Positions 7,102 to 16,000 of a DNA stretch of 18,675 bases are shown piece after piece (position 1 is the stretch's first letter; each line of letters starts with the position of its first letter). The DNA is from DATKZH01 sp964475955 (GTDB lineage: Bacteria > Planctomycetota > Planctomycetia > Pirellulales > Thermoguttaceae): NCBI GenBank assembly GCA_964475955.1, contig CAYYZY010000158.1, positions 1 to 18,675 of the forward strand. Direction: 5' to 3'. The notes beneath the pieces are model-generated. The model had not been told where the DNA came from, made no database searches, and saw only the letters and a list, made by a program, of their open reading frames with translations. The translations under genes and the position numbers were made by a program.

Positions 7102-10100
7102 ATGCTTTCGCGAAACCGTCACGGTGTACCGTTTCTTACAGGCGTCTTCGCACTATGCTGCTGGGCGTGTTCGGTCGGCACCGGGGCCGAAGCTCCCGAG
7201 ACCGCCGCGGCCGGCCGCATCCTGGCCGCCGCAGAGGTCCAGGGCGGGCTGGTCGTCCATCTCGGCTGNNNNNNNNNNGGCGACGGCAAGCTCACCGCGG
7301 CGCTTCGGGCCGACGACCGCTACCTGGTGCACGGGCTGGATACCGACGACGACCACGTCGCCCAAGCCCGGCGGCACCTCCAGGCGATCGGTCTCCTTGG
7401 GAAGGTCTCCGTTTCCCGCTGGACCGGCGAGCGGCTCCCGTACGCCGACGGCGTGGTCAATCTCCTCGTCGACGAGGCGCCCGGCCGAGCGACGCGGGGG
7501 AAAGTGCTGCGGGTGCTGTGTCCGGGCGGCGTGGCGCTGGTCCGGGAGGTTGGCGAGCGGGCGTCGGAAGCCATCGGCGAACCGATCGGGGTCGACGGGA
7601 CCGCATGGCGGCGCTTCGTCAAGCCGTGGCCGGACGACGTCGACGAGTGGACGCACTACCTGCACGGCCCCGACAACAACGCCGTCGCCCAGGACGCCCG
7701 GGTCGGCTCGCCGTTTCACGCCCAGTGGGTCGATGGGCCCAAGTGGGCGCGGCACCACAACCATCTGTCGAGCACCAGCGCGATGGTCTCCGCGGGCGGG
7801 CGTCTGCTGGCGATCGTCGACGAGGGGCCGATCGCCTCGCTCGCCATGCCGCCCAAGTGGACGCTCGTCGCGCGCGACGCCTTCAGCGGCGTGGTGCTCT
7901 GGAAGAAGCCGATCGGGCCGTGGGAGGGCGTGTTCCGGCCGTTCCGCAGCGGGCCTGCGGAGCTTGCGCGGCGCCTGGTCGCCGTGGCCGGTCGCGTCTA
8001 CGTCACGCTCGGGTACGGGGAACCGGTCAGCGCGCTGGACGCGGCGACGGGCGACCTGCTTCGAACCTACCCGGAGACCGACGACGCCGTGGAGTTCGTT
8101 TACCAGGGCGACGTGCTCTACGTGGTGGTGGGGTCGATCAACCCAATCCAGTACACGGAATCCCGCCGGCGCGGTTCGGCAAGCCCCCCGCCGCGCGACA
8201 AGCGAATCGTCGCCGTCGAGTGCAGCACGGGCCGGGTGCTTTGGAGCAAGGCCGACGACGACACGGGCGAGCTGATGCCGACGACGCTCTGCGTCGACGC
8301 CGGGCGCGCCTTGTTCCAGAGCACGAGCCACGTCGTCTGCCTCGACGCGGCCTCCGGCGAACTGCTCTGGCGCGCGGCGCGGCCCGTGCGCACCGACCGG
8401 CGCTCCTACTCCGCGCCGACGCTCGTCGTCCACGACGGTGTGGTCCTCTCGGCCGACTGCTCGCCCACGCCCCCGAAGGGGAAACGGGCGGGGCGGCGCA
8501 CGTGGGAGGGTGACGGCGTCCGTTGGACCGTCACGGCCAGACCGTTCGGCGGGGCGTCGGTCGGCGAACTGGTGGCTTTCTCTCTCGACGACGGCCGGCA
8601 GTTGTGGCGCTGCCCGACCGCGCTGGGGTACAACGCGCCGGCCGACGTGTTCGTCGCCGACGATCTGGTCTGGGCCGCTTACGCCCCGCTGCGGAACACG
8701 GTCGACTTCACCGAAGGGCGCGATCTTCACACCGGCGAGGTCAAACGCCGCCTGGAGACCGAGCCCGCATTCACCGAAACCCACCACCACCGATGCTACC
8801 GCAACAAGGCGACCGACCAGTTCATCCTGCTGGGAAGGACCGGCGTCGAGCTGATCGACCTCGACGGCGGCGAGCCCGTTCGCCACTGCTGGATCCGCGG
8901 CGCGTGCCAATACGGCGTGATGCCGGCCAACGGGCTGCTCTACCTGCCGCCCCACGCCTGCGCGTGCTACATCCAAAGCAAGCTGAGCGGCTTCTGGTCC
9001 CTGGCCCCCAAGAGAAGCGACGCTTCCCCTGCGCCCGATGAGACGACACCAAGGCTCGAACGCGGCCCCGCCTACTCCCAGCTCTCCACTCCCGACTCCT
9101 CCAAGCTTCCCACTCCCGACTCCCCTTTCCCCGCTCCCACGGACTGGCCCACCCATCGCCACGATCCGGGGCGGACCGGCCGGACCAAGTCGGCCGTGCC
9201 CGCCGCGCCCAAGCACGCCTGGCGAAAGGAGTTGGGCGGCCGGTTGACCAGCCCCGTCGTTGCCGAGGGCACGCTGCTGGCGGCCGCGATCGACGAGCAC
9301 ACGATCCACGCCCTCGACGCCGACACGGGCGAGACGCTCTGGAGCCACACCGTCGGCGGCCGGGTCGACTCCCCGCCCACGATCCACCGCGGCCTGGCCA
9401 TCTTCGGCTGCGCCGACGGCTTCGTCTACTGCCTGCGCCTCGACGACGGGGCCCTCGCGTGGCGCTTTCGGGCGGCGCCGGCCGATCGACGCTTCGTGGC
9501 CAACGGCCAGGTCGAGTCGCTGTGGCCGGTCACCGGCAGCGTGCTCGTCGTCGACGGCGTCGTCTACTGCACGGCCGGGCGCAGCTCGTTCCTCGACGGC
9601 GGCATGGTCCTTCACCGGCTCGACGCCGCCACCGGCCGGCCGCTCGGCCAAACGCGGTTCGACAGCCGCGACCCCGAAACCGGCCAGCAACCCGAGGCGA
9701 TCATCGAGGACGTCGAGCTGCCGGGCGCCCTGCCCGACGTGCTCGTTTACGACGGCCAGTACGTCTACCTGCGCGACAAGGTGCTCGACACCGACGGCGT
9801 CGAGCAACCCATCCACCGCCCGCACCTCTACTGCTCGGCCGGACTGCTCGACGACACCTGGTGGCATCGCACCTATTGGCTGTGGGCCGGCCGCACGTGG
9901 GGCCGGGCCAGCGGGTGGGCCGTGATGTCGAGGATCCGGCCCAGCGCGCGGATCATGGTCACCAACCCGTCGACCGTGTTCGGCTACGGGCGCCGAAACG
10001 TCGGCGGCAACGACCTGCGCGGCTACCACCTGTTCCGGGCCGACAAGGAGGTCGTCCCCATCGACCGCAAGATCAAGAACAACAACGTGGCTCTCACGGC

Positions 10101-10428
10101 GCACCAGAAGCCCGCCAAGGTCGTGTACCACTGGTCGCGCGAGGTGCCGCTGGTGGTTCGCGGGATGGTCCTGGCCGGCGACGTGCTGGTGGCGGCCGGT
10201 CCGGCCATGGATCCGGACGCGGCCGGCGCGCGCGAGTCCACCTTCGACGCCGAGAGCCCCGGCGCCCTGATGACGTTCCGCGCCGAGGACGGTTCCGATC
10301 TCGCACGCAGCAAAATCGGTGCCCCGCCCGTCTTCGACGGACTCATCGCCGCCCGCGGAAACCTCTACCTGGCCCTGACCGACGGCTCCGTGCTGTGCAT
10401 GGCCGGCCGTCCGACGAAAGGAGAGTAG
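7102..10428 (+). CDS. Paralogue B: exported methyltransferase-like / PQQ-like propeller fusion protein
   Basis: About 1105-1108 residues, depending on the N-run. ATG 7102 is supported by GGAG at 7091-7094 and by a signal peptide (hydrophobic 8-24, likely cleavage near GTGAEA). The methyltransferase-like domain covers about 46-150; its motif I reads VVHLG, ten N, then GDG. LVHGLDTDDD and LPYADGVVNLLVDE follow. The signature KPWPDDVDEW to HYLHGPDNNAV is at about 174-195. Propeller repeats include SALDAATGDLL, CLDAASGELLW and HALDADTGETLW. Shared mid-protein motifs are HHRCYRNKAT, RGACQYGVMPANGLLY and PHACACY. A linker made from a CTCCCGACTCCC-like DNA repeat precedes DWPTHR. DDTWWHRTYW comes late, and the last blade ends APPVFDGL. 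C begins 8 bases downstream, so B and C form an operon-like pair. The biochemical role is unknown. Confidence 0.8.
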   Translation: MLSRNRHGVPFLTGVFALCCWACSVGTGAEAPETAAAGRILAAAEVQGGLVVHLGXXXXGDGKLTAALRADDRYLVHGLDTDDDHVAQARRHLQAIGLLGKVSVSRWTGERLPYADGVVNLLVDEAPGRATRGKVLRVLCPGGVALVREVGERASEAIGEPIGVDGTAWRRFVKPWPDDVDEWTHYLHGPDNNAVAQDARVGSPFHAQWVDGPKWARHHNHLSSTSAMVSAGGRLLAIVDEGPIASLAMPPKWTLVARDAFSGVVLWKKPIGPWEGVFRPFRSGPAELARRLVAVAGRVYVTLGYGEPVSALDAATGDLLRTYPETDDAVEFVYQGDVLYVVVGSINPIQYTESRRRGSASPPPRDKRIVAVECSTGRVLWSKADDDTGELMPTTLCVDAGRALFQSTSHVVCLDAASGELLWRAARPVRTDRRSYSAPTLVVHDGVVLSADCSPTPPKGKRAGRRTWEGDGVRWTVTARPFGGASVGELVAFSLDDGRQLWRCPTALGYNAPADVFVADDLVWAAYAPLRNTVDFTEGRDLHTGEVKRRLETEPAFTETHHHRCYRNKATDQFILLGRTGVELIDLDGGEPVRHCWIRGACQYGVMPANGLLYLPPHACACYIQSKLSGFWSLAPKRSDASPAPDETTPRLERGPAYSQLSTPDSSKLPTPDSPFPAPTDWPTHRHDPGRTGRTKSAVPAAPKHAWRKELGGRLTSPVVAEGTLLAAAIDEHTIHALDADTGETLWSHTVGGRVDSPPTIHRGLAIFGCADGFVYCLRLDDGALAWRFRAAPADRRFVANGQVESLWPVTGSVLVVDGVVYCTAGRSSFLDGGMVLHRLDAATGRPLGQTRFDSRDPETGQQPEAIIEDVELPGALPDVLVYDGQYVYLRDKVLDTDGVEQPIHRPHLYCSAGLLDDTWWHRTYWLWAGRTWGRASGWAVMSRIRPSARIMVTNPSTVFGYGRRNVGGNDLRGYHLFRADKEVVPIDRKIKNNNVALTAHQKPAKVVYHWSREVPLVVRGMVLAGDVLVAAGPAMDPDAAGARESTFDAESPGALMTFRAEDGSDLARSKIGAPPVFDGLIAARGNLYLALTDGSVLCMAGRPTKGE
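7269..7278. other. Scaffold gap (10 N) inside paralogue B motif I
   Basis: Ten N replace the middle of the motif. The flanks GGCTG and GGCGACGGC would need only one base, C, to recreate the GCGDG codons seen in A and C, so the real gap may be one base. The N-run sits in the segment most conserved between the paralogues. This is what an assembler breaking on a repeated sequence would produce. The ORF stays open only because 10 is 1 plus a multiple of 3. Confidence 0.95.
9072..9140 (+). repeat. Pyrimidine-rich CTCCCGACTCC-type repeat encoding the interdomain linker of B
   Basis: Imperfect tandem words such as CCACTCCCGACTCC and TTCCCACTCCCGACTCCCC encode a Pro/Ser/Thr-rich linker (LSTPDSS, LPTPDSPFPAP) just before DWPTHR. 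Related repeats occupy the same protein position in C (11923-11992) and D (15063-15106). A has none. The strand bias (almost no G) contrasts sharply with the flanking coding DNA. Confidence 0.7.
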
Positions 10429-10436
10429 AAGACCCC

Positions 10437-12931
10437 GTGAACCGACGATCGATTGCGGTACGGCTGGGCGGTGCGTTCGTTGTGGCGGCGGTAGCGTCCG
10501 CCGTCTCGCAGACCGCCCTTGGCGGCGAGGCGAACCCGGGCGCCGAAGCGGAGCGCGCGCAGCGGATCTTGGAAGCTGCCGGCGTCGACGGCGGGCTCAT
10601 CGTCCATCTCGGTTGCGGCGACGGGCGCCTGACGGCGGCGCTCGGCCGGGTCGGGCCGCTTCGTGGTACACGGCCTCGACCGCAGCGAGGAGGCCGTTTC
10701 CGAGGCTCGCCGGCACGTCGCCGAAGCGGGTCTCTACGGGTGGGTGAGCATTGCGCGCGCGAGCGGCCAACGCCTCCCTTACATCGACAATCTGGTCAAC
10801 CTGATCGTCTGCGAGAAGCCGCTCGGCATCGGCGAAAAGGAGGCCCTGCGCGTGCTCGCTCCGCGCGGCGTCCTCTTGGTGCGAAAAGGTCCCAAGTGGG
10901 AGAAGCGGGTCAAGCCGTGGCCCGAGGCGATCGACGAGTGGACCCATTTCCTGCACGGCCCGGACAACAACGCGGTCGCGCGGGACCGCGTCGTGGGGCC
11001 GCCGCGCCGCCTCCAGTGGATCACCGGGCCGAGGCACTTGCGGAGCCACGAGCACCTGAACAGCGTGTCGGCCGTGGTCTCCGCCGGGGGGAGGGTCTTC
11101 TCCATCATCGACGAGGGCCCCACCGCGAGGCGATCATGCCCACGACCCTCGCCGTGGCCGCCGGGCGATTGTTCTTCCAGAACACGCGGCACGTGATCGC
11201 CCTTGAGGCAAGCTCGGGCGAGCCGCTGTGGCGAGCGGACCGACCGGTGCACACGACGCGCCTCTCCTGGTCCGCGCCGACGCTGGTGGCGGGCGGCGAG
11301 GTCGTGCTCTCGGCCGACGGGTCGACGGGGGGCGTGCCGACCGACGCGCGCCGCGGTGCCGACGCCGTCGAGTGGATCATGAGCGACACCGACATCCGCC
11401 GTCATCCGATGGGCGACCTGATCGCGTTTTCTGCGAAAGCCGGCGAGCGGCTGTGGACCGGCGAGAGCTTGCAGGGGTTCTGCTCGCCCGGCGACGTGTT
11501 CGTGATCGATCGACTGGTGTGGGCCGGCGCGAACGTGGCCCCGGGGCAGTCGACGCTGAACGTCGGTCTCGACCTGGAGATGGGCGAGGTGAAGCGGCGT
11601 CGCACGGCCGACGGACCGCCCGTGGGCGGACACGCCCGATGCTACCGCAACAAGGCGACCGAGCGGCACCTGGTACTGGGCGGCCGGGGCGTGGAGTTCG
11701 TCGACCTGGCCGATTCGAGCTGGACCGACGATCCCTGGGTGCGGGGGACCTGCCAGTACGGCGTGATGCCCGCCAACGGACTGCTCTACGTCCCGCCCGA
11801 CTCGTGTGCCTGCCTGCCTAACGCCCGGCTCCACGGCTTCACCGCCATGGCGCCGGCGCAGGACCCGGACGCGAGCGGCGGCGAAAACGACGAACCGGCC
11901 GAGCGCCTCCAGCGCGGGCCCGCCTACTTCCCACTCCCCTCTCCCGAATTCCTTCTCCCGACTCCCGACACCCCCCACTTCCCGCTCCCACCGACTGGCC
12001 GGTCCACGGGAGCGTGCTGGTGCGCGACGGCCTGGTCTGGTGCGCCGCCGGCCGTTCCTCCTACCTCGACGGCGGAGTGCGCCTCTGCGCCCTGAAGCTT
12101 GCTTCGGGCGAGCCCGCGTTCGCCAGGCGGCTCGACGGGCACGACCCCGGCGACTGGCCCTCTTCGGCCAAGAGCTCGCGACGCTTCGCCGGCAACCGGA
12201 TCCCGGGCACGCTGCCCGATATCCTCTCGGCATGCGGCGATCGCGTCTTCATGGGGTGGACCGCCTTCGACGCTGAGGGCAACGCCGTGGACGACCCGAA
12301 GCGGCACCTGTTCAGCGCCACGGGCTTCCTCGACGATACCTGGTGGCATCGCACCTACTGGCAATACGGCACCTGGATGCGGGGCGGCTTCGGCGGCTGG
12401 CCCCAGGCGGCGCGACGCGTGCCGGCGGGGCGGCTGATCGTCGTCGGCGACGAGGCCCTGTTCGCCTTCGGCCGGTCGCAGTACGACGTGGGCAACCCCG
12501 AGGGCACGCACGCCGGGCACGTCGGCGTCGTCAAGGACACCTACCAGGACAGCGGGCGCATCGACCACCCCCAGAACCCGTACCACCTCTACGGGGCAAC
12601 GCGGCGCGACGCGGAAGGCCCCGTCCGGGGCACGCGAACGCGGTTCGAGCTCCGTTGGGAGACGCCGGTCCCCATCCTCGTGCGCGCCATGGTCCTGGCG
12701 GACCGGACCCTGTTCCTCGCCGGGCCCCGCGCCGGAGAGGGCCACCGGGGATTGGCCCAGCTCGACCAGGTGCGGCCCGGAGTGCTCTCGGCGGTCTCCG
12801 GGGTCGACGGCAAGACGCTGGCCAACTGCGAACTGGCGGTCGCGCCCGTCTTCGAAGGCATGGCCGCGGCGGACGGCCGCCTGTTGCTCGCATGCTCCGA
12901 CGGATCGGTCTGCTGCTTCGCCGCGCGTTGA
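10437..12931 (+). pseudogene. Paralogue C: disrupted methyltransferase-like / propeller gene
   Basis: GTG at 10437, with GGAG about 13 bases upstream, starts MNRRSIAVRLGGAFVVAAVA, a signal peptide. IVHLGCGDGRLTAALG follows in the same frame. The gene then needs four corrections. (1) A one- or two-base indel at 10644-10650 moves the reading to FVVHGLDRSEE. (2) Near 11121-11130 about 145 residues present in B are missing and the frame shifts back, resuming at EAIMPTTLAV. (3) A frameshift occurs in the C-rich linker, most likely at the C6 run 11971-11976. (4) At about 11996-12000 DWP joins directly to VHGSVLVRDG, losing about 126 residues relative to B. The remaining parts are well conserved: the DNNAV signature, RCYRNKAT, RGTCQYGVMPANGLLY, DSCACL, DDTWWHRTYW and a last blade ending at TGA 12929-12931. 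The coding parts look recent, so either the lesions are young or they are assembly errors. Confidence 0.8.
11923..11992 (+). repeat. Pyrimidine-rich linker repeat in C
   Basis: CTCCC/ACTCCCG words (ACTTCCCACTCCCCTCTCCCG and CTTCTCCCGACTCCCGACA) lie at the same place as the B linker. Reading frame 0 gives LLPTPDTPHFPLPPT, while the frame continuing into DWPVHG gives PAPTDWP, as in B. So a frameshift lies inside the repeat, with the C6 run at 11971-11976 the likeliest site. Confidence 0.65.
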
Positions 12932-13019
12932 AGGGGCTCGTAGCGACCCGATTCATCGGGGTCTCGGCGTCGCCCGGGCGCTTCGCTGTCTTCCAGCTCG
13001 CATGAACGCGGTCACCACG

Positions 13020-13036
13020 AGCCCGTAATCCGGGCT
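13020..13036 (-). terminator. Hairpin just after the D stop (possible terminator)
   Basis: AGCCCG (13020-13025), loop TAATC, CGGGCT (13031-13036): a 6-bp perfect stem that begins 7 bases beyond the D stop on the minus strand. It lies in the 111-base spacer between the convergent C and D genes. There is no T-run, so rho-independent termination is not established. A second, imperfect stem, GACCCGA/TCGGGGTC, lies at about 12946-12962. Either could serve both strands. Confidence 0.35.
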
Positions 13037-13042
13037 ACTGCT

Positions 13043-16000
13043 TCACTCCTTCCCGGCGAGGCAGACGACTTTGCCGTCGACGGTGGAGAGGAACAGGCAG
13101 CCGCCGGCGGCGGCCATGCCGTCCCAGGTGGGCGGGGCGGCCAGGCGCTGCTGGGCGATCGGCTTGCCGTCGGCGGCCGAAACGGCCACCAACAGCGCGC
13201 CCCGCTCGCCGCTCATCGCCGCGTCCTGGAAGGCCAGCCGCTTGCGGACTTCCTCGTCGGTCAGGTCGCCGGCGACGACTTCATTCTCGTCGACCACGTC
13301 GGGCGGGCCGGCGATGAACAGGGTGTCGTCGGCCAGGACCATGGCCCGGGCGAAGAGCGGCGGCTCCTTCACCGACCAATCGTATTCGACGAAGTGCCGC
13401 TTCACCTTGGTAGCTTCGCGCCCGGTGAACCGCATCGCGTCGCCGAACTTGCCCGCGACCGGCTCGACCGCCCCCAGCTTGGCGTAGTACTTGCTCCCGG
13501 AAAGGTCCATCGCCTTGCCCTCGTCGAAGGAGAAGCTGAGCGCGAGCTGGGCGGCGGCGGCGGAGACGTCGCCAGCCGTCTGGGCGTGTTTGGCGATCTC
13601 GGCCGCGGTGAGCGTGCCGTAGAAGACGCGGACCTCGTCGATCACGCCGGTCAGCGGGAACGGGCTCTCGTAGTCGCCCACGCCGCTGCCGGCATCCGCG
13701 CCGATCTCCATGGCTTGGGCCGGCTCCTCGGTGACGAAGCCGCCCGCCTCGGCCGTGGCCGCCAGCTCGCCGTCGACGTAGAGCTGGAGCTTCTTGTCGG
13801 AGGTGAGCACGCCGGCCAAATGGACCCAATCACCCACGGCCTTCTGCTCGGCCCCCACGACGAACGGCTTCTTGTTGACGCGCACCGCGAAGTGGGGGCG
13901 TCCCTTCTGGAGATAGAGCGCGTAGCCGTGCGAGGGGCCGCCCGAGGCGAAGATCACCCCGCCCGGCTTCTCGGCCTTCACCCACGCCTCGACCGCCAGC
14001 GGCTTGCCCGCCGGGTTGAGCCGCTCGGCCTTGTCGACGTTGATCCACGATCCGGCCGAGGAGCGGCGCCGGTGCCCCGGGATATCGGGCAGCTCGGGCG
14101 GCTGCTTGTCGGTGGCGAAGAGGTGATATTCGAGCGGCGTCGTCCACCGCAGGTACTGGGGCTGGCGCCCGTAGCCGTAGACGTTCTTCTCGTCGACGAC
14201 CAGGAGGCGTCCGGCCGGTGCGAAGCGCCCTGCTTGGTAGTAGCCTCCGTGGCCTCCCGAAAAGCTCCGGCCGAAGACCCAGTAGGAGCGGTGGAACCAG
14301 GAGCCGTCGAGATAGCCATACGGGGCGAACAGGTGGGCGTTTTCGCCGCGCTGGACGGTCGCCTGGAGCACCAGGTCGCCCGAGTTCGGCCCCAGCGCGA
14401 GCCGGTTGCCCTCCAGATCGAAGACCTGCGACCGCATGTAGAGGCACTCGCCGTCGCTGGACATGACGTCGGGCAGGGCCACGGGCATCTGGAGCGTTTG
14501 GTGGCGGGTTTGCAGGTGCTCGCCGGTTTCGGGGTCCTTGTCGTCGAAGTGGCGGTGCGCGAGCACCCGGCCGGTCTTCGGGTCGAGACGATAGAGGTGC
14601 AACCCGCCGTCCAAGAGCATCGAGCGCCCGGCCACGAAGCAGGCGGCGCCGTCCTGCACGAGGATGTTCCCGTGCACCGGCCAGACCGATTCGATCTGCT
14701 CGGCGACCGTGTGCCGCTGGTCGATCGGCGCGGCCCGGAACCGCCAGGCCAACGCGCCGTCGCTGGCCCGCAGGCAATAGACGCAGCCGTCGGCCGATCC
14801 GAACAGGCACGAGCCCTGCCACACCGTGGGGGGCGAATCGACGCGCCCGCCGGCCGTGAAGCTCCAGGCGGGCGCGCCGCTGGCGGCGTCCAGCGCGTGG
14901 AGCGTGTGGGTATCGATCGAGGCGACGAACAGCTTCCCCTCGGCCACGGTCACGCTCGAAAGGGGCCCGCCCAGCCGGGTCTCCCAGGCCGCCTCCAGCT
15001 TGGCGTCGACGCGCGTCGGCGTGCAGCCGCTCCGTGCCTCGTCGTACCGATACGTCGGCCAGTCGCCGGGAGGGGGGAGAGGCGAGCCGGGAGTGGGGAG
15101 CTGGCCGTACGCCGGGCCGCGCTCCAGCCGCCGGTCGTCGGCCGCGGCGCGGATCGCGCTCAAGCTCTTCGAATCGGGGGCGAGGGCGGCAAACGCGTAA
15201 GTCTTGGCCTCGGGGTAGCAGGCGCAATCGTGCTCGGGTGCGTAGATCATGCCGTTGGCGGGCATGATGCCGGTGAGGCACGCGCCGCGGGTCCAGTGGT
15301 GGAGGCTCCACGACTCCTTGTCGAGGTCGAGAAACTCGATGCCGGTCCGCGACATCAACAGGTACTTCTCGGTCGCCTTGCCGCGATAGCAGCGGTGGTG
15401 GAACCAATAGGCCTCGACGTCGGGCGGGAACTCCTTCTTCACTTCGCCCGTATGGGGGTCGTGGCCGCGGAAGACGCCGTCGTAACCGCCGTTGGTCGTG
15501 GCCCCGGTCCAAACCAGCCCGCCGGCCACCAGCAGGTCCTCGGCCGACTGGTAGCCCGACGGGGCGTGCGGCGCGTTCCAGAGCGTCTTGCCGGTTTCGG
15601 CCGCCAGCGCGGTCATCGTATCCTCGCCGCCTCGGTGCGGGATCATCTCCTCGCCGCCGGCCCAAAGCACAACGTCCTTATACACTACCAGCGAGGGGAC
15701 GAACCACGACTGGATCTTCTGCCACACGGGAAGCGGCTCGGAGGCCCACCGGGCGTCGCCGCTTTGCCGATCGAGCGCGACGATCTTGTCGCCGTCGTGG
15801 AAGTAGACCCGCTCGGCGTCGACGGCCAGCGTGGAGGGGGAGACGAAGGAGTCCTCCTGCCAGAGCACCTTGCCGCTTTCGGCGTCGAGGGCCATCACGG
15901 TCTTTTCGCCCCCTTTCCACTGGGGATCGCGCACGCCTTGCTTGATCTCGGAAAGCTCGGAGTACTCCCTCCAGGTCTTTTCCGGCTCCTTGTTGACGAC

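Noticed and set aside
3733..7180. Lipoprotein signal (SLAC in A, CWAC in B)
   Set aside because: The residue three before Cys is not Leu-like as a normal lipobox needs, and an ordinary signal-peptide cleavage site follows a few residues later.
7153..10131. 992-residue minus-strand open frame across B
   Set aside because: It mirrors B, has no recognisable domain, and crosses the N-run. B has a ribosome binding site, signal peptide and family motifs.
9459..12095. Single 878-residue plus-strand frame joining part of B to part of C
   Set aside because: The first part is an out-of-frame shadow of B. Only its later portions carry real C sequence. It is not a B-C fusion gene.
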